In this document: positions 33,009 to 42,885 of the stretch, one piece after another
How the letters are laid out: every line of letters begins with the position of its first letter
How positions within the stretch are numbered: position 1 is the stretch's first letter
Source of the DNA: Aegilops tauschii subsp. strangulata
Taxonomy: Eukaryota > Streptophyta > Magnoliopsida > Poales > Poaceae
NCBI RefSeq assembly: GCF_002575655.3
Contig: NC_053036.3
Coordinates: 157,084,627 to 157,148,626, forward strand
DNA: 64,000 bases
Direction of reading: 5' to 3'
Translations under genes and position numbers: made by a program
Notes under the pieces: generated by a model
The model's database searches: none
What the model saw: the letters and a program-made list of their open reading frames with translations, nothing else
Told to the model about the DNA's origin: nothing

Positions 33009-33551
33009 ATGGCGGCGGTGCGCGCGAGCGGCAAGCGGCTATGCCAGATGGTCCACGACGTCGGCCTGCGGCATGGCGCCGAGGATCATCTCCAGACGGT
33101 GTTCGCGACCGGCTGGTGGATGGCCGCCGTTGACGCCAATTACGACTCTCAGTTGGACCAGATGATCGTTGCCACCACCAACAAGTTCACCGTCCTCAAG
33201 AAGCTTGGGGACGACATCGCCGTACTCCTCCAGCCCGCGCGCCCGGGCTCCTCATTGCCTGCCACCCTAATCGGCCTCCATGGTAGGAACCTCTTTCAAG
33301 CACTGGTGGTCCTGCGACTTCCCGCCGACGCCACAAAGAATGTCCACCTGGAGGTCGCGCTCGCCGCGAGGTGCCTCGCCCTGCAAGAATTCGTCGACCT
33401 ACACATCCACATGTACGAGCAAATCGTGTACATAGGTATCTACAAGGCCATTGAGGATGCTACGATGTTGGCCTTCCTCAACCGGCTGGAAGCCTTGGAT
33501 GCCTTTGCTGAGAAGCACCTTGACCTCGCCACAAAAGCCGCTGCTCCTTAG
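33009..33551 (+). CDS. unrecognised intact ORF, 180 aa (MAAVRASGK...)
   Basis: Single-exon frame with good start context (CCCATGGCGGCG), a TATAAAG about 95 bp upstream and an adenine/cytosine-rich leader, so it looks like a native gene. The protein appears largely alpha-helical, with hydrophobic stretches (TLIGLHGRNLFQALVVLRLP; LAARCLALQEFVDLHIHMYE) but no signal peptide, no clear transmembrane helix and no motif I recognise. The C-terminus is LDLATKAAAP. Element C begins 18 bp after the TAG, so the original 3' untranslated region and terminator have been displaced by retrotransposon DNA. It was originally divergent from the ORF at 24769-25314. Confidence 0.65.
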   Translation: MAAVRASGKRLCQMVHDVGLRHGAEDHLQTVFATGWWMAAVDANYDSQLDQMIVATTNKFTVLKKLGDDIAVLLQPARPGSSLPATLIGLHGRNLFQALVVLRLPADATKNVHLEVALAARCLALQEFVDLHIHMYEQIVYIGIYKAIEDATMLAFLNRLEALDAFAEKHLDLATKAAAP

Positions 33552-33569
33552 CCGCCGGTCGGTGGCCCA

Positions 33570-34050
33570 TGAGGGAGTCCTGGACTAAGGGGTCCCTGGG
33601 CGTCCGGCCTGTTAGCCATGGGCCGGACTGATGGGTTGTGAAGATACCAAGACCGAAGACTCTACCCGTGTCCGGATGGGACTCTCCTTGGCGTGGAGGG
33701 CAAGCTTGGCGACCAAACGTGAAGATTCCTTTCTCTGTAGCCGACTTTATGTAACCCTAGTTTCCTCCGGTGTCTATATAAACCGGAGGGCTAGGTCTGT
33801 AGAGGCGAACAATCATAATCGTAGTCATACAGGCTAGACTTCTAGGGTTTTAGCCATTACGATCTCGTGGTAGATCAACTCTTGTAATACTCATACTCAT
33901 CAAGATCAATCAAGCAGGAAGTAGGGTATTACCTCCATAGAGAGGGCCCGAACCTGGGTAAACATTGTGTCCCCAGTCTCCTGTTACCATCGTCCTTAGA
34001 CGCACAGTTCGGGACCCCCAACCCGAGATCCGCCGGTTTTGACACCGACA
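33570..34050 (+). repeat. 5' LTR of element C
   Basis: 481 bp, TGAGGGAGTCCTGGAC...TTTTGACACCGACA, the reverse complement of the element A LTR type. Contains TATATAAACC at about 33775. Because C has no second LTR, its age cannot be read from LTR divergence. Confidence 0.88.
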
Positions 34051-34070
34051 TTGGTGCTCTCATTGAGAGT
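34051..34070 (+). promoter_or_regulatory. primer-binding-site region of element C
   Basis: TTGGTGCTCTCATTGAGAG starts directly at the LTR end, one base different from element A. I cannot name the tRNA it would pair with. Confidence 0.5.
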
Positions 34071-34098
34071 TCCGCTGTGACGTCGAAAGGTAGGATCG

Positions 34099-35004
34099 AT
34101 GGCTCGCCTTGTTCTTAAGGACAACATCACCCCTGGAGGAGCACTGGCCCCAGGCCAAACCCTCCGGCTAGGCAGCTTTATCATGACCGCCCGTTCAGCC
34201 GTTAAGCCGACGATGACTTCTCAGGTCATCGAAAAATCCCTCCATGTTGACTCGAAATACTCCAAGCGGATGGATCCGGCGGAGTTGTCGTCTTTAAACG
34301 AGCTCCTAGATCGCATCGCCGCCCTGGGGGTCACCATGGACTATGATCGGATTAGGCTTAAACCCGACCAGAGAGAAATCAAAACTCCACCGATCACCCA
34401 TCAGATAGCGGTAGTAGAGAAGCAAGTCGACAACTCTTCCTCCGTACTAAGGACGAACTATGTTCGGATCTCCGAGCTTGAAGAGCCGGACACCGGCTTG
34501 CAGAAAGATAAGTCCTGTCCTCCGAACATAGAATCAGATGATAAACCTGAAAAACCAGTTGATATCCCGGAGCCTGAACTATTAAGTTCGGAAGTCCTTC
34601 AGACTCCGGATCCCAAATTGGGTCAGGATTCGGATTCAAATCCACCCACCCACCCAGATATAAGCGCCCTCAGGGGCATACGACAGCAGTCTCAGGAAAC
34701 GGTCCATCACTTCTGGGCCAGATTCCTCCTTGTCAAAGACAAGATTAAAGATTGCCGCGACAGAGACGCGATTTCAGCGTTCCACAACAATTGCACGGAT
34801 GAAGGAATTCTCAACGCCATCAACCACCGTCGCGTATCGCACTTAGCATACTTGGCAACCATAGTACACAAATACCGCGCAATGGAAAGCGCCTGGAAAA
34901 CTCAGGCAGCCCGCTGGGAACCACCGGTTTTCACCCAACCTCCCGTTCAGGCGAAAAGGACGCACCCTCATGGCACGCCCGGCCTAATAGTAAAGAAATA
35001 TTAG
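34099..35004 (+). CDS. Gag, element C (shortened)
   Basis: 301 codons from an ATG 48 bp after the LTR, matching in position the N-terminal ORF of element A. It begins MARLVLKDNITPGG. Residues about 195-290 (IRQQSQETVHHFWARFLLVK, then FHNNCTDEGILNAI) match the C-terminal half of the gag capsid region seen in element A. The capsid WLNSL block itself is missing, so this frame probably carries an internal deletion relative to a full Gag. Ends with TAG at 35002. Confidence 0.65.
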   Translation: MARLVLKDNITPGGALAPGQTLRLGSFIMTARSAVKPTMTSQVIEKSLHVDSKYSKRMDPAELSSLNELLDRIAALGVTMDYDRIRLKPDQREIKTPPITHQIAVVEKQVDNSSSVLRTNYVRISELEEPDTGLQKDKSCPPNIESDDKPEKPVDIPEPELLSSEVLQTPDPKLGQDSDSNPPTHPDISALRGIRQQSQETVHHFWARFLLVKDKIKDCRDRDAISAFHNNCTDEGILNAINHRRVSHLAYLATIVHKYRAMESAWKTQAARWEPPVFTQPPVQAKRTHPHGTPGLIVKKY

Positions 35005-35017
35005 CCCGTCACAGGGC

Positions 35018-35992
35018 ATGGAACCGTCCTGGAGGGATGGCTCGATGGTCCATGCAAAATTCACACAACACCGGATACCATATCAACCCACAGCCTTAGA
35101 GCATGTTGGATACTCTGGCAAGTGGCCAAGAGCGGCGAGGATATCCTCGCCAACCCCCCCAGAAGACAACGATCTCATAGTATTGATGGTCTTCGAGACC
35201 TTCGCTTCAAGCAATAAGCGCAAAAGGGCACTCCGCGACCTTGCCGAAGTCTACCAAATCGCAGCAATAAACCCTTGGAACGACACGGCTATAACCTTTA
35301 ATGCCGGTGACGAACCAAAATTCAGGACAGTCCGAGCACCAGCCGCCTTGGTTCTCAGTCCGATCATGGACGGCTTTCGGCTCACCAAGGTTCTCATGGA
35401 TGGCGGCAGCGGACTAAACCTCATTTACGAGGATACACTCAGTAAAATGGAAATAGACAGGAGCCGCATCGAGCAAAGCAACACGACCTTCCAAGGAATT
35501 ATTCCCAGTCAGGAGGCGCGATGCGCGGGAAAAATCACACTTGACGTGGTATTCGGCACACCGGAGAACTATCAGTTTGAAGAAATAACCTTCCAAGTGG
35601 CCCCTTTCAACAGTGGATATCACGCCCTATTGGGGCGAGATGCATTTGCACGCTTCCAAGATATACCTCACTACGGGTATATGAAGCTCAAGATGCCTGG
35701 GCCCAACGGCATAATCACTCTCACAAGTGATCCGGACATAGCACTCCGCGCCGAAAACAAAACCGCATCGCTGGCCCTTGAGGCATTATCTGAAGCCCTC
35801 GCGGCCGAAGAATTAACTGCATTGCACTCCACGGTGGATAGGGACGATGTAATCCTGGACAAACGACCCAAATCCACCTCCTTGAAACCAGCAGACGAAA
35901 TAGTCAAATTCCAAATCCATCCAACGGACCCCAAGAAGACAACATCTATTGGGGCACAACTAGACCCAACGGTCGACGCCGCACTACGATAG
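35018..35992 (+). CDS. aspartic protease region, element C
   Basis: 324 codons. Core at residues about 105-135: AALVLSPIMDGFRLTKVLMD followed by GGSGLNLIYEDTL with the catalytic D-G-G; GYHALLGRDAFARF and YMKLKMPGPNGIITL follow. The frame ends with TAG at about 35990, just before FLRENWDIFAW of the RT start, so the stop separates protease from RT. Confidence 0.8.
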   Translation: MEPSWRDGSMVHAKFTQHRIPYQPTALEHVGYSGKWPRAARISSPTPPEDNDLIVLMVFETFASSNKRKRALRDLAEVYQIAAINPWNDTAITFNAGDEPKFRTVRAPAALVLSPIMDGFRLTKVLMDGGSGLNLIYEDTLSKMEIDRSRIEQSNTTFQGIIPSQEARCAGKITLDVVFGTPENYQFEEITFQVAPFNSGYHALLGRDAFARFQDIPHYGYMKLKMPGPNGIITLTSDPDIALRAENKTASLALEALSEALAAEELTALHSTVDRDDVILDKRPKSTSLKPADEIVKFQIHPTDPKKTTSIGAQLDPTVDAALR

Positions 35993-36482
35993 TTCCTGCG
36001 CGAGAACTGGGATATATTCGCCTGGCACCCTTCTGGTATGCCAGGAATCCCACGCAGGTTGGCCTAGCACAACCTCAATATATTGAAGGGATATAAACCA
36101 GTCAAGCAAACACTGCGGCGCTTTTCAGAACCCAAACGTCAAGCTATGGGAGAGGAGCTAGCCAAACTAATCGAGGCCGGATTCATTAGAGAAATAAAAC
36201 ACCCGGACTGGCTAGCAAACCTGGTGATGGTGCCAAAGAAGGATAAATCTTGGTGCCTGTGCGTCGATTTCAAAGACCTCAATAAGGCCTGCGCTAAGGA
36301 TCCCTTCCCCCTCCCCTGCATCGACCATATCATTGATGCTAAGGACACGACTCACTGTGCTTCCTCGACGCATATTCCGGATACCATCAAATCGAAATGA
36401 AGGAGTCCGATCAAGCCGCAACGGCATTCATTACCCATATGGGCCATTCTGCTTCAACACCATGCCCTTCGGGCTCAAAAAC
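35993..36482 (+). pseudogene. reverse transcriptase, 5' part, element C
   Basis: FLRENWDIFAW, KPVKQTLRRFSEPKRQAMGE, WLANLVMVPKKDKSW and VDFKDLNKACAKDPFPLP are RT motifs; TMPFGLKN lies just before the insertion point. Faults: a stop near 36064, a frameshift after 36350 and another near 36435. The reading continues at 42886 after element D. Confidence 0.85.
36478..36482. repeat. target-site duplication of element D (left copy)
   Basis: AAAAC here and at 42886-42890. Collapsing the two copies restores the RT reading across the conserved GLKN/AGATYQ motif, which proves D inserted into C. Confidence 0.9.
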
Positions 36483-37153
36483 TGTCGTGGAATTGTCACG
36501 GCAGGTGTCCTAAGTGTCAGGACTTAGTCGCGAGGCCAACGCATCTATGCGGTAGCTTGAGAGGGGTTGGGCGGAATCGAGAGACACAACACAAGACAAG
36601 GATTTAGACAGCTTCGGGCCCCGGGAAACATCATCCGGTAATAACCCTACATGCTGTTTGAGGCTAGGTCTCATTATGATAATGAGTGAGTCGCCGGCTC
36701 AGCCGGCTCTTTGTGTCTAGCCCTAGAGATTGTTTCTTGTTACTCGTCCCTCTTTTGGGGTGCCCTGCCCCTCCTTATATAAGTTAGAGGGGCGGGTTAC
36801 ATGCGGAGTCCTAGTAGGACTAGGACTAGTCTATCTTTTCTTACAAGTTGAATACAAGTCCGGGTCTTGCTTCCTCATAAAGGAAATATTCGTCATCCCT
36901 TTCTCCTTAAGCCAGCCCACCAGAGTATAAGCCAGCCTGCTGGGCCTTGGGCCTTGTCGTCCGTCTGATCCGCCCGCCGGGTCTCCAGTGAGTCACAATG
37001 TCCAGGCGGGTTACATGTGAATCGCCATGTTCGGGCGGATCACCAGTGAGTCGCCAAGCTCTAGCCAGGTCTCTGGTGAGTTGCCAAGTCTGGCCAGGTC
37101 TCTGGTGAGTCACCAAGTCTGGCCGGGTCATACCGCGGGGTATATCCCGGACA
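36483..37153 (-). repeat. left LTR of element D (3' LTR in element sense)
   Basis: 671 bp, starts TGTCGTGGAATTGTCACGGC, ends TATCCCGGACA. Contains repeated GGTGAGT(C/T)GCCAAG phrases at about 37040-37115. Confidence 0.9.
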
Positions 37154-37753
37154 TTAGCCCCCAGTTTAATTTGGATTTATCCATGTTAAACTGATCCTGC
37201 AAAATAACTGAAGAACAAATTTGACAGGTTGTGCTCCGGGTTAAATATTCTTGTAAGCTGGCACCTGATCATCCTTAAGTCCTTGACATTTTCTCCTGGA
37301 ATATCCGGGTCAATAGGCCAGCTTCATAATCCATTTGCTGGCATTGGCTCTTATAAAGAAATATTATACGAAATAATCCATTTGAGTCGGTTTCCAAAAC
37401 TCCATCTTAATAAACATCTTAGACTCAAGATTCATCTGTTGATCCGCCAGTTTAAAGATGTAGAGGCTGGCTAGTTATAATTGCCAAAATTACCGTCTTG
37501 TAAATATTGATAACACCGGGTCATAACTGTTGCCGACGCCGGGTCATTATTATTGGTGACACCGGGTCATGCTTGTTGCAAACACCGGGTCAATCTGGTC
37601 TGCTCCAAACTGAGAATTTGTAGATTTTTTCTCCCTTATATGCATATCACCTGTAGCCCCCAAGTCTTAAGAGGAGAACATAGTGATAACTTAAGATATT
37701 ACCGAGCTGGGACTTTGTATATGATTCATTGATATTAACAGCATATGATGTAA
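37154..37753. other. 3'-proximal non-coding interior of element D
   Basis: No coding frame. ACACCGGGTCA recurs at about 37511, 37558 and 37581, a short dispersed direct repeat. The PPT-like TAGCCCCC motif occurs at 37653 (plus-strand reading). Confidence 0.5.
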
Positions 37754-37824
37754 TCTCCACCATGGGGCTTGAACCCACGTCCACAAGGTTAAGAGCTTTG
37801 TACTCTACCAACTGAGTAGTGGAT
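37754..37824 (-). tRNA. tRNA-Lys(CUU)-like sequence, decayed, inside element D
   Basis: The minus strand reads a nearly complete tRNA: acceptor ATCCACT pairing with GGTGGAG at six of seven positions; D-arm CTCAGTTGGTAGAG; anticodon loop CTCTTAA (anticodon CUU, lysine); variable region GTGGAC; T-arm GTGGGTTCAAGCCCCA. It follows the plant nuclear tRNA-Lys(CUU) closely through the D loop, anticodon arm and T arm. Relative to that tRNA it lacks about two bases between the acceptor and D stem and has acceptor changes (mostly compensated). The B box GGTTCAAGCCC is good; the A box has lost a G. Probably a pseudogene, possibly still transcribable. It lies on the element's sense strand, 600 bp from its 3' LTR. 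Confidence 0.8.
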
Positions 37825-38759
37825 CTTTCAATATAATAGATTAAGGCTTGTGTACCTTGAATTTTCGACAGGAGCAATTGGTAGCCCCCAAGGGCCAGCT
37901 CATTTAGAATGTGATGAGTCGGGTCTTAAATAAGTTGAGCAAAAATGACTTTGCATTAGCCCCCAAGTGCCATGGTATATGCTGGCAGTAACATGGGACT
38001 TGCATATTCGATATAATATCAATTTGAATAATGTAGCCCCCAAGTGCCGGGTCGTAAGCCTGCAGCGACTCGGGACTATTCCTTCCATTGTATAATAAAT
38101 CATATCCATTGATAAAATAATAGCCAGTGCACCAAAGCGACTTTGAATACCTCATATGTTCATAAGTAAATCCGGAGTTTAAATACCCGGCGGCTCTTGG
38201 CCGATGGCAATTTAATACGCCTCCATTGTAAGCCGGAACTTTTATAACCCGACGGCTTATAGCCTTTGAGAAAATCAGGAATTGATAACCCTTTTGAGAC
38301 ACCAATTTCAATCTTTGATGATGGGCTTGAACTTAATCATTTATGTAAGTCATAGCTCTGTAAATCCTGCATAGAGATTAAACAACATATGCCCTGGCGA
38401 CTTAACGTCAAAAGCCAGGACGGGTAACCACCCAAATGTAGTCTTATCTTGCACACAAGTAGATCAGAAAATCCCTTGACGGTTTACCGCAGGGCAGGTC
38501 ATAATATCTCACATATAACCATTGTGATATTGAATTTGTACTGCCGGTTTACATGACCTGTGCAGTAAGGGTGATAACCCAATCTTTAGAAATCAAGACT
38601 TCCAAATGTTTATGATTGTCATATGATGGCGACTTATCATCCAAAGTCAAACCGGGTTAAATAGCAACCACTCATATACACTTTAGATATGATCAAAAGA
38701 GCTTCAAATAAAATCAGAAAACTGTTTGCAAAAAGAGACTTCAAAATTTTTGAGGCTTC
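37825..38759. other. non-coding interior of element D
   Basis: Three TAGCCCCCAAG motifs (about 37882, 37957, 38035) and GCCGG/CCGGGT words. No open frame with recognisable content. Confidence 0.5.
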
Positions 38760-39200
38760 TGATTCGAATACAATCAGAATGTCCCAAAGGGGTTAAGCTA
38801 AGATTCGAATACGATCATATAACTCCCAGTGGCTTTGGCGTTGCCGATCAAGAGGGTACCAACAGCTATGTTCTCTTTGGTTCGAATACAACCTATGTTT
38901 GAATAGGAAGCCCCCAAATGACCTTGAGAGTTGTTTAACGACGCTGATTCGAATACGATCCACGTCGGTTCCCAAAAGGGGTTGAGCTATGATTCGAATA
39001 CGATCAAGAAGCCCCCTAGTGAGCTCGGCAGTGTGCCGATCAAAAGGGTATCGACAACTATGTTCTCTTTGGTTCGAATACGACCTATGTTTGAACAGGA
39101 AGCCCCCTAGTGATCATGAGAATATTTGACGACTCTGATTCGAATACGATCAGGGTCACACCTAAAGGGTTAACCTAAATTCGAATACAATCAGCTCCCA
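38760..39200. repeat. tandem repeat, about 185-bp unit, in element D
   Basis: About 2.3 units. Each contains GATTCGAATACGATC twice or more, AAAGGGGTTAAGCTA, GTTGCCGATCAA(G/A)AGGGTA, CTATGTTCTCTTTGGTTCG and ATGTTTGAA(T/C)AGGAAGCCCCC. Second unit begins at about 38944, third partial at about 39137. Non-coding. Confidence 0.85.
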
Positions 39201-39309
39201 ATGGTCATTAAAGCAGGGTACCTATGTTTGGGTTGTGCTTTGTAACAGACTCTTTTTGGTCCCTTTAATTTTTCCTGAGAACTCGAACTTTGCGAGAGAT
39301 AAATTCTTT

Positions 39310-39490
39310 TTGAACCGGAAAAACCGGATATTGAGAGTTTCAAAGCTTTGTGATAGACAAATTTACCTTGAACCGGATTTTGACCGGATTTGAGAGCTTC
39401 AAAACTTTGTGGCAGATAAATTTCCCTTGAACCGGATTTTAAACCGGATATTAAGAGCTTCAGTGCTTTGTGGGAGATTTCAAGTCTCTT
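39310..39490. repeat. tandem repeat, 58-60-bp unit, in element D
   Basis: Three copies starting at about 39313, 39370 and 39429. Common words: TTGAACCGGATTTT, GAGAGCTTCAAA, CTTTGTG(G/A)(C/T)AGA(T/C)AAATTT. A weaker partial copy precedes at about 39285. Confidence 0.85.
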
Positions 39491-39499
39491 GAGTCAGAT

Positions 39500-42202
39500 C
39501 TAAACCGGAATCCTTCTTTTTAAGCCGGAAATTTTCTGACTGCCTTTAAATTTTCACCAATATGGCGGTAGCCTCCGGGACCGGGTTATTTTTTCCTCCA
39601 ATGACCCGGAGTTCTTGAATGCATTGAAACCGACCAATGCTGCTGAGTCATATCATTGTAGCCCCCGAGTCTCAAGACGACTCGAGTTGTTAGCTTTGAG
39701 ATTCTCCATATTGACCATAGCATAAGGTGTATATCATTGGTGTTGATAGCGCGATGTGAATCCACAGAAGGTTGAGGTAACTGCGGCGGGTTATAAATGA
39801 TCCTGTGTGAGCTGTGTCAGCAACTCGGCCAATTGTCCCTTCCAACTAGCTGTTTGAAGTTAACCAAACTGTAGTGGTGGCGACTTGTGCGCCTGCCCAT
39901 TGAACCATCCAGTGCGGACGGCGGCTGATAATACATGATAATTTGCCTCCAATTTTGTTGGAAGAAAAAAAACCGGGCTTCCCAAGCCGTGACTTGCTCA
40001 TACTTAATAATCAGCTCACGCATACGGATGTGGCCCGGTATGTTGATATAGACCAGGCCGCGAGAAACGGACGGAAAAGATGACCTCAGCATCAGAGGTG
40101 GATCAAACAGATGAACCGGCCGCGGTGTTGTAAACCGGCCGCGAGCGGGTCAACCATGTTTGTTTTGATGTAGCGAACAATTGTCCTGCATCAACAATAG
40201 TGCAGACCAAGGCAAAGATAAACTACTCTTTGACAAAAATAATACGTGCCAATAAAAGATATCTTAGATGGATATCACCTGATGTGCCAGGCCGGAAAGT
40301 AACCCGCCATGAATTTGATGATCACTAGGTGACGTTGAAATCACTCACGGGCGAGTCAGCCGCGGGTGCAGGTAGATGAGTCGGCCACGGTGTTGTAAGC
40401 TGGTGCGGACGAGCAAGTTGTCCTCCGCGTTGTAAGGTGGTGCGGACGGGCGAGTCGGCCGCGCGTTGATGTAAACCGAACCGCAGGGGCGACAGCTGTA
40501 TATAACAACACTATAGGGCAGAGTGGTTGTTTTCAAAAAATTAATAAGTACTGATAAAAGTAAACTGGATGGATATCTCCTGATGTTTTTTGTTCGGACA
40601 ACGGATAATCCGTTCATTGCGACAAAGGCGGTTTAGGCTGGTCGGCGGCTCAATATGGTCCCGGCAGCTATCGCGATGTGCGTCGTGATGTCTTGACCAT
40701 TTGTTGGAAGTGACCAAAAAATTCCAGCAAATAACTCTCAACTTTGAATAAATCTGATTACATCCGTACGCAGCTTCACATAATCACATGATCGAGTACC
40801 AGTTGGACTAGTACGTGATGATTCCCTGGACTCAGTTCAAGTCCACACGACATTATTCATTTCCTTGGGACTTGGAACCTTCTGACTTGACATGGAGCAG
40901 CAACGGCAACTTTGTTTGATAGATGATGCTCTGCGACTGGGAAGTGGCAGCAACAGCCATAAACTCAAATCGCCTCGGCTCCTGCATGTAAATTGGCTCA
41001 GCCTTGAACTATTGCTCAAAAGAGAGGTCTGTACGGGGCAGGGCTCGGCCATGGAAACAGAAGTCCGCGGGGATGGAGAAGCGCCGGCAGAATGGCGGCT
41101 CATCTTGGAGCAACCCAGTAGCAGGATGCCAACAAGGTGAGTCAGGGGCGGCGTGGTGAACCGGAGGTGTGCGTCCGCGACGGGTGCTCAAGGTGGAAAC
41201 GGCGGAGGCAGCCTGCACATTGGAATAAAGCGAGGCTACCGCCCGGCGTGAGGCCTTGGGGTGATTCGAAGCGCATCAGGCGGCTAGAAGCATCGCAGCC
41301 GCGATGGTGGAGACCAGGCAGGGCCACAGCCACAGCAGAGCTCGGCGGCTCAAAGGCGTTTTTGGAATCACGGGAGCGAATCAGAGCAGCAGCGGCCAGA
41401 GGCGCACGAGCCATGTCAAGCGCGGTGAGCGAAAAACATCACGCGGCGGCGGCAGCTCAGATGCAGAGCATTGGAGAGGTGCCCCGGCGAAGTAACTTAG
41501 TGAAAGCCAGCGGAGGCGGCGCCGGCGTCAGTGGGTCCAAGGACGTAGACGTGCGAGCCGCCAGGCGAGTCAACGGCAGTCTCCGCGTCACTGTAGGTAA
41601 TCTGCTTCGTACGAGGAACAGGATGCTGTCGGTTGCCTCTGATGGGCTTCTTTCCTTTTCTTTTTTCTTCTTTTTGGTAATCAAGGGCCAGTCCAACTTG
41701 GCAATTTTTCCTTTCCTTAACTCCTCCTCGTAGCTTCCTTGTAGTAGTAATTAGAGTTGACAAAGAAAAAGCTAACTTGGCTTCTAATGACGTACTAATC
41801 CAAAACGTACTCTCCTTGTCTTCTAGTGGCGTACTGCGACATCCCGATCGGCAAGTCCAAACCAACCAATCGAGCTGATGCGCTTGTCTGCACTCTTTGA
41901 CTTGATCAGAGGCAAAAACTCGGTGACTCGGACAGAAAACGTTTGCAACTTTGATGGTTTCGGCGGACAAACATCTGCAGCCGCATTGGAAAATCTTGCC
42001 GTTCTCGGACGGCTTACAAACGCGTGACTTAACAACGGCACGCCAAAAAATCCATCTGCCTTTCGAGTTTATGTGCGGCAGCACGCACGAAACCCTAACT
42101 TCTCAAACTTTAATCTTTCATTGATGACTTTTCTTCACTTGACGATCGCGAGCTCCTCGATCCCTGGAGAGCTCCCTCCAAGAACAACACTACTGTGCGC
42201 AG
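39500..42202. other. 5'-proximal interior of element D, no retrotransposon genes
   Basis: About 2.7 kb. 40100-40490 has repeated phrases (GGTGTTGTAA(A/G)C, GGTGCGGACG(A/G)GC, GTCGGCCGCG). The longest open frames (41137-41733 plus; 41497-42084 minus) overlap each other in GC-rich DNA, show no gag or pol motif and are not called. This is where gag would sit in a coding relative. Confidence 0.6.
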
Positions 42203-42220
42203 GCCCCACGGTGGGCGCCA
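42203..42220 (-). promoter_or_regulatory. primer-binding site of element D, exact tRNA-Lys(CUU) complement
   Basis: Element-sense TGGCGCCCACCGTGGGGC, 18 bases, two bases from the LTR. It is exactly complementary to the 3' end of the plant tRNA-Lys(CUU) as I know it, including the CCA tail. Element B's site has one mismatch. Confidence 0.85.
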
Positions 42221-42222
42221 AC

Positions 42223-42885
42223 TGTCGTGGAATTGTCACGGCAGATGTCCTAAGTGTCGACTTAGTCGCGAGGCCAACGCATCTATGTGGTAGCTTGAGA
42301 GGGGTTGGGCGGAATCGAGAGACACAACACAAGACAAGGATTTAGACAGCTTCGGGCCCCAGGAAACATCATCCGGTAATAACCCTACATGCTATTTGAG
42401 GCTAGGTCTCATTATGATAATGAGTGAGTCGCTGGCTCAGCCGGCTCTTTGTGTCTAGCCCTAGAGATTGTTTCTTGTTACTCGTCCCTCTTTTGGGGTG
42501 CCCTGCCCCTCCTTATATAAGTTAGAGGGGCGGGTTACATGCGGAGTCCTAGTAGGACTAGGACTAGTCTATCTTTTCTTACAAGTTGAATACAAGTCTG
42601 GGTCTTGCTTCCTCGTAAAGGAAATATTCGTCATCCCTTTCTCCTTAAGCCGGCCCACCAGAGTATAAGCCAGCCTGCTGGGCCTTGGGCCTTGTCGTCC
42701 GTCTGATCCGCCCGCCAGGTCTCCAGTGAGTCACAATGTCCAGGCAGGTTACATGTGAATTGCCATGTTCGGGCGGATCACCAGTGAGTCGCCAAGCTCT
42801 AGCCAGGTCTCTGGTGAGTTGCCAAGTCTGGCCAGGTCTCTGGTGAGTCACCAAGTCTGGCCGGGTCATACCGATATACCCGACA
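42223..42885 (-). repeat. right LTR of element D (5' LTR in element sense)
   Basis: 663 bp, TGTCGTGGAATTGTC...ATACCCGACA. Should drive transcription to the left. Confidence 0.9.

Larger units (their letters stand above)
36483..42885 (-). mobile_element. non-coding LARD-like Gypsy derivative D (WHAM-like LTR), tRNA-Lys primed
   Basis: LTRs 36483-37153 and 42223-42885, TSD AAAAC. Orientation is minus: the primer site lies beside the right LTR and the polypurine tract (GGGGGCTAA) beside the left. The 5-kb interior has no gag, protease, RT or integrase in any frame. It holds a tRNA-Lys-like sequence, two sets of tandem repeats and repeated polypurine-like motifs. The LTRs differ by about 12 substitutions plus small indels over about 665 bp (near 2 percent), so it is younger than element A. 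Any movement would need proteins from an autonomous relative. The name WHAM is from memory. Confidence 0.88.

Noticed and set aside
41137..42084. Overlapping ORFs of 195-198 codons on both strands inside element D
   Set aside because: GC-rich DNA keeps frames open on both strands; no gag, pol or other domain, and no conserved neighbours. Treated as non-coding interior.
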